Shown here piece by piece: positions 62,101-64,000 of a stretch of DNA of 64,000 nt. Every line of letters starts with the position of its first letter. Positions within the stretch are counted from its first letter, which is position 1. The notes beneath the pieces are model-generated. The model was not told where the DNA came from, ran no database searches, and saw only the letters and a program-made list of their open reading frames with translations. The position numbers were made by a program, and so were the translations under genes. This DNA is from Rotaria macrura (Eukaryota; Rotifera; Eurotatoria; Philodinida; Philodinidae): assembly GCA_900239685.1 (NCBI GenBank), contig OENT01000001.1:124001-188000 (forward strand). Direction: 5' to 3'.

Positions 62101-64000
62101 GATACGATTGGTAAATTGCTATAAAGTCGATCTTCAATTATTTTTTATCGCTAAACGTGCATTAGAAAATGAATTTGCAAAACAACTTATATTAATATTT
62201 AGCATTCGACTTATGTTGGAACTTCACAATAGTAAAGTGTAGACCCCAATAAATGGCGTTTTCTGTATTTTGTTTATAACTCTATCAATTTTAATTGATT
62301 TGAATTCAGTTTAGTTTTTGCAAAATCCACTGTTTGATGCTCAAGGAAACTACTAATTCATTTTTATCACACATACAGAATGGAAAAAGTGAGTAGGAAA
62401 ATACTGAAAAGATTAACAATATCTACAATTTTCTAACTCAAATTCAATACTTTTGCATTTTATGATTACCAAATTTCAAAGATTGAAAACCTACAAGAGA
62501 AGCCATTTTAAAGAGACTCAAAATTTCTATGTACCTCGCATTATTTTTAATTTTCAAGGTGAAATTCTTTTTCGAACACATTAACTGTGCTTTACTCGTG
62601 TTTTTCGAACAATATGATTTTCCGACCAACGTCTTTATTGTTTTTTGGATAATCAGCATGATACCGACAAAATTCAACATTTTGAGTCAATTCTTTCCTT
62701 TTCAATTATTAATAGCAAAAATGTTCATTGCATTAATAGAAACAATCTCGATCCCTTTGGATGTTTTTGGAATTCAATTGGAAATTCATTTACAGACGTT
62801 AAACCTATTGTTGTCAAACCTGATATCCGAACATTAGACTTATATTTCACAAACACTCGTTTATTATGAACAGTCAGATATAGTACGTTTCACTCTATCT
62901 GGAACCATATCTTGATACGTTTTGAAAATTATCCTGTCGCTAAGAAAAATGGACAATAATTTATACATCAGAACTAAAAAGTGTTATGTTTTTTAATCTT
63001 TCCAGCATTTTCCCACTAAATTTGTTCTTTGTACATCTATGAATGAGAAATCAGCAGTTTTGTTGAGAATCAGATGCTGGATCTTGAAGAAAAACTGAAC
63101 TTAGTTCAAATCAATCATAACTGATAGAGTTGTGCAAAAAAAGGGGACAATGCCATTTACTCTGTCTATCCTTTATTAGTCTAACCGTTTTCTTTCGAGA
63201 CTGGGGAAAAAAGCTTTTGCTAGTTACTGATTCTGTCAAATACATTGTATAAGGAAATAACTGACATTGGACGATGATAGTGCTCGATTATAAACTCTTC
63301 TTTATTCTCTGCATACCCCAATCACTGTTTCTATTTTCTTTATTTACGATGAAATTCATTCCATGAGTATTATGATACGTACCAAAACGAATCTGAACGT
63401 GCAACAAACGATCATCTTACTCTACCATTTCGAACTACACTGCTCTCCACATCGTAGAACAACGATCGTTGCTCTTGTTAAACCGTGAATCTGCATACTC
63501 TACAAAATCGAGTACCTACTCCAATGAACTCATGCCTGGTCTTTGGAAACGATCAAGCCACTTGCTTTGTCACGTTCACATAGATACAATAGTGATAGAC
63601 GGTATCTAGATACGTATGTGCCAGATTCTCATTCGTGAGAAAAACTCTATGAATGACATGGATTAGGAAACACGGGTAAAACATGACAAGTTCAGTTTAC
63701 TTGTCGTCGAGGCTTCGTTCGTGTATTCTATGTTGATATTGGGTTTGTGTGTGATCGAGAGTAGTATGCGTAGTTTGAGAATGAGGGGATTGCGTGTTTA
63801 GTATGGAGAACTAGAAAGATGTTCGAATTCCAATGTAGATAAAAAAAAATTGTTTGTTTATGGATTTTGACATGTGAAAGAAGAAAGAAATGATGACGAT
63901 TCGTTATAGTGTATGTTTTGAATGGGTAGATTCTTCACTAGTGCTTACAATAAATGTAATATTGTTCGAGTTCTGTTAAATCAGTTACGACTTATGGAAA
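59176..64000. other. Gene-free right end
   Basis: AT-rich with no supported gene. A pyrimidine-rich run (CTCCCTCCCTCTCTTTCTCTC) lies at about 61082. From about 63400 the sequence is somewhat richer in GC and might approach a gene, but neither strand gives a recognisable product. Confidence 0.45.

Noticed and set aside
62529-62869. Two overlapping plus-strand ORFs
   Set aside because: Hydrophobic or mixed chance-like translations, no splice or family evidence.

Overview
The window looks like nuclear DNA of a small invertebrate, most likely a rotifer of the bdelloid type. The evidence is an AT-rich genome, many introns of about 45-75 bp with GT..AG ends, short intergenic distances, and proteins closest in pattern to animal families (NDE1, DPF/requiem, DRAM, PRIP, CCDC141, titin Z-disc). 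The rotifer assignment is an inference; no species marker was seen. All exon models were built by hand from the sequence. Adjacent exons chain in phase wherever both ends are visible.

All genes recognised with confidence lie on the + strand in the first 43 kb. They are: the last exon of a choline/ethanolamine phosphotransferase (1690-1815); an NDE1/NDEL1-like dynein regulator (2073-3759); a tail-anchored, possibly syntaxin-like protein (4465-6007); a DPF/requiem BAF subunit with double PHD finger (6270-9890); a DRAM-family membrane protein (10160-12551); a phospholipase C-like PRIP/PLCL protein in 23 exons (16335-22778); a CCDC141-like spectrin-repeat protein ending in an Ig domain (23599-31847); and a titin Z-disc-like protein with six Ig domains and two long families of internal repeats (33808-43150).

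Several genes are separated by only 250-270 bp. Most have a splice-acceptor-like sequence 8-75 nt before the start codon, which fits spliced-leader trans-splicing and operon-like transcription, though 5' UTR introns could look the same. Two gene pairs (CEPT/DRAM and CCDC141/titin) are also neighbours in vertebrates.

From 43.2 kb to the end the sequence is gene-poor. It holds one short minus-strand FLYWCH zinc-finger ORF flanked by inverted GGGACGAAT-type repeats, which looks like a small DNA-transposon derivative. It also holds an array of short palindromes near 58.7-59.2 kb, one weak hypothetical ORF at 57.2 kb, and simple repeats. A second, roughly 300-bp palindromic element sits inside the large intron of the DPF gene. 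The most unusual item is the two-class repeat array in the titin-like protein, which I cannot match to a named domain.
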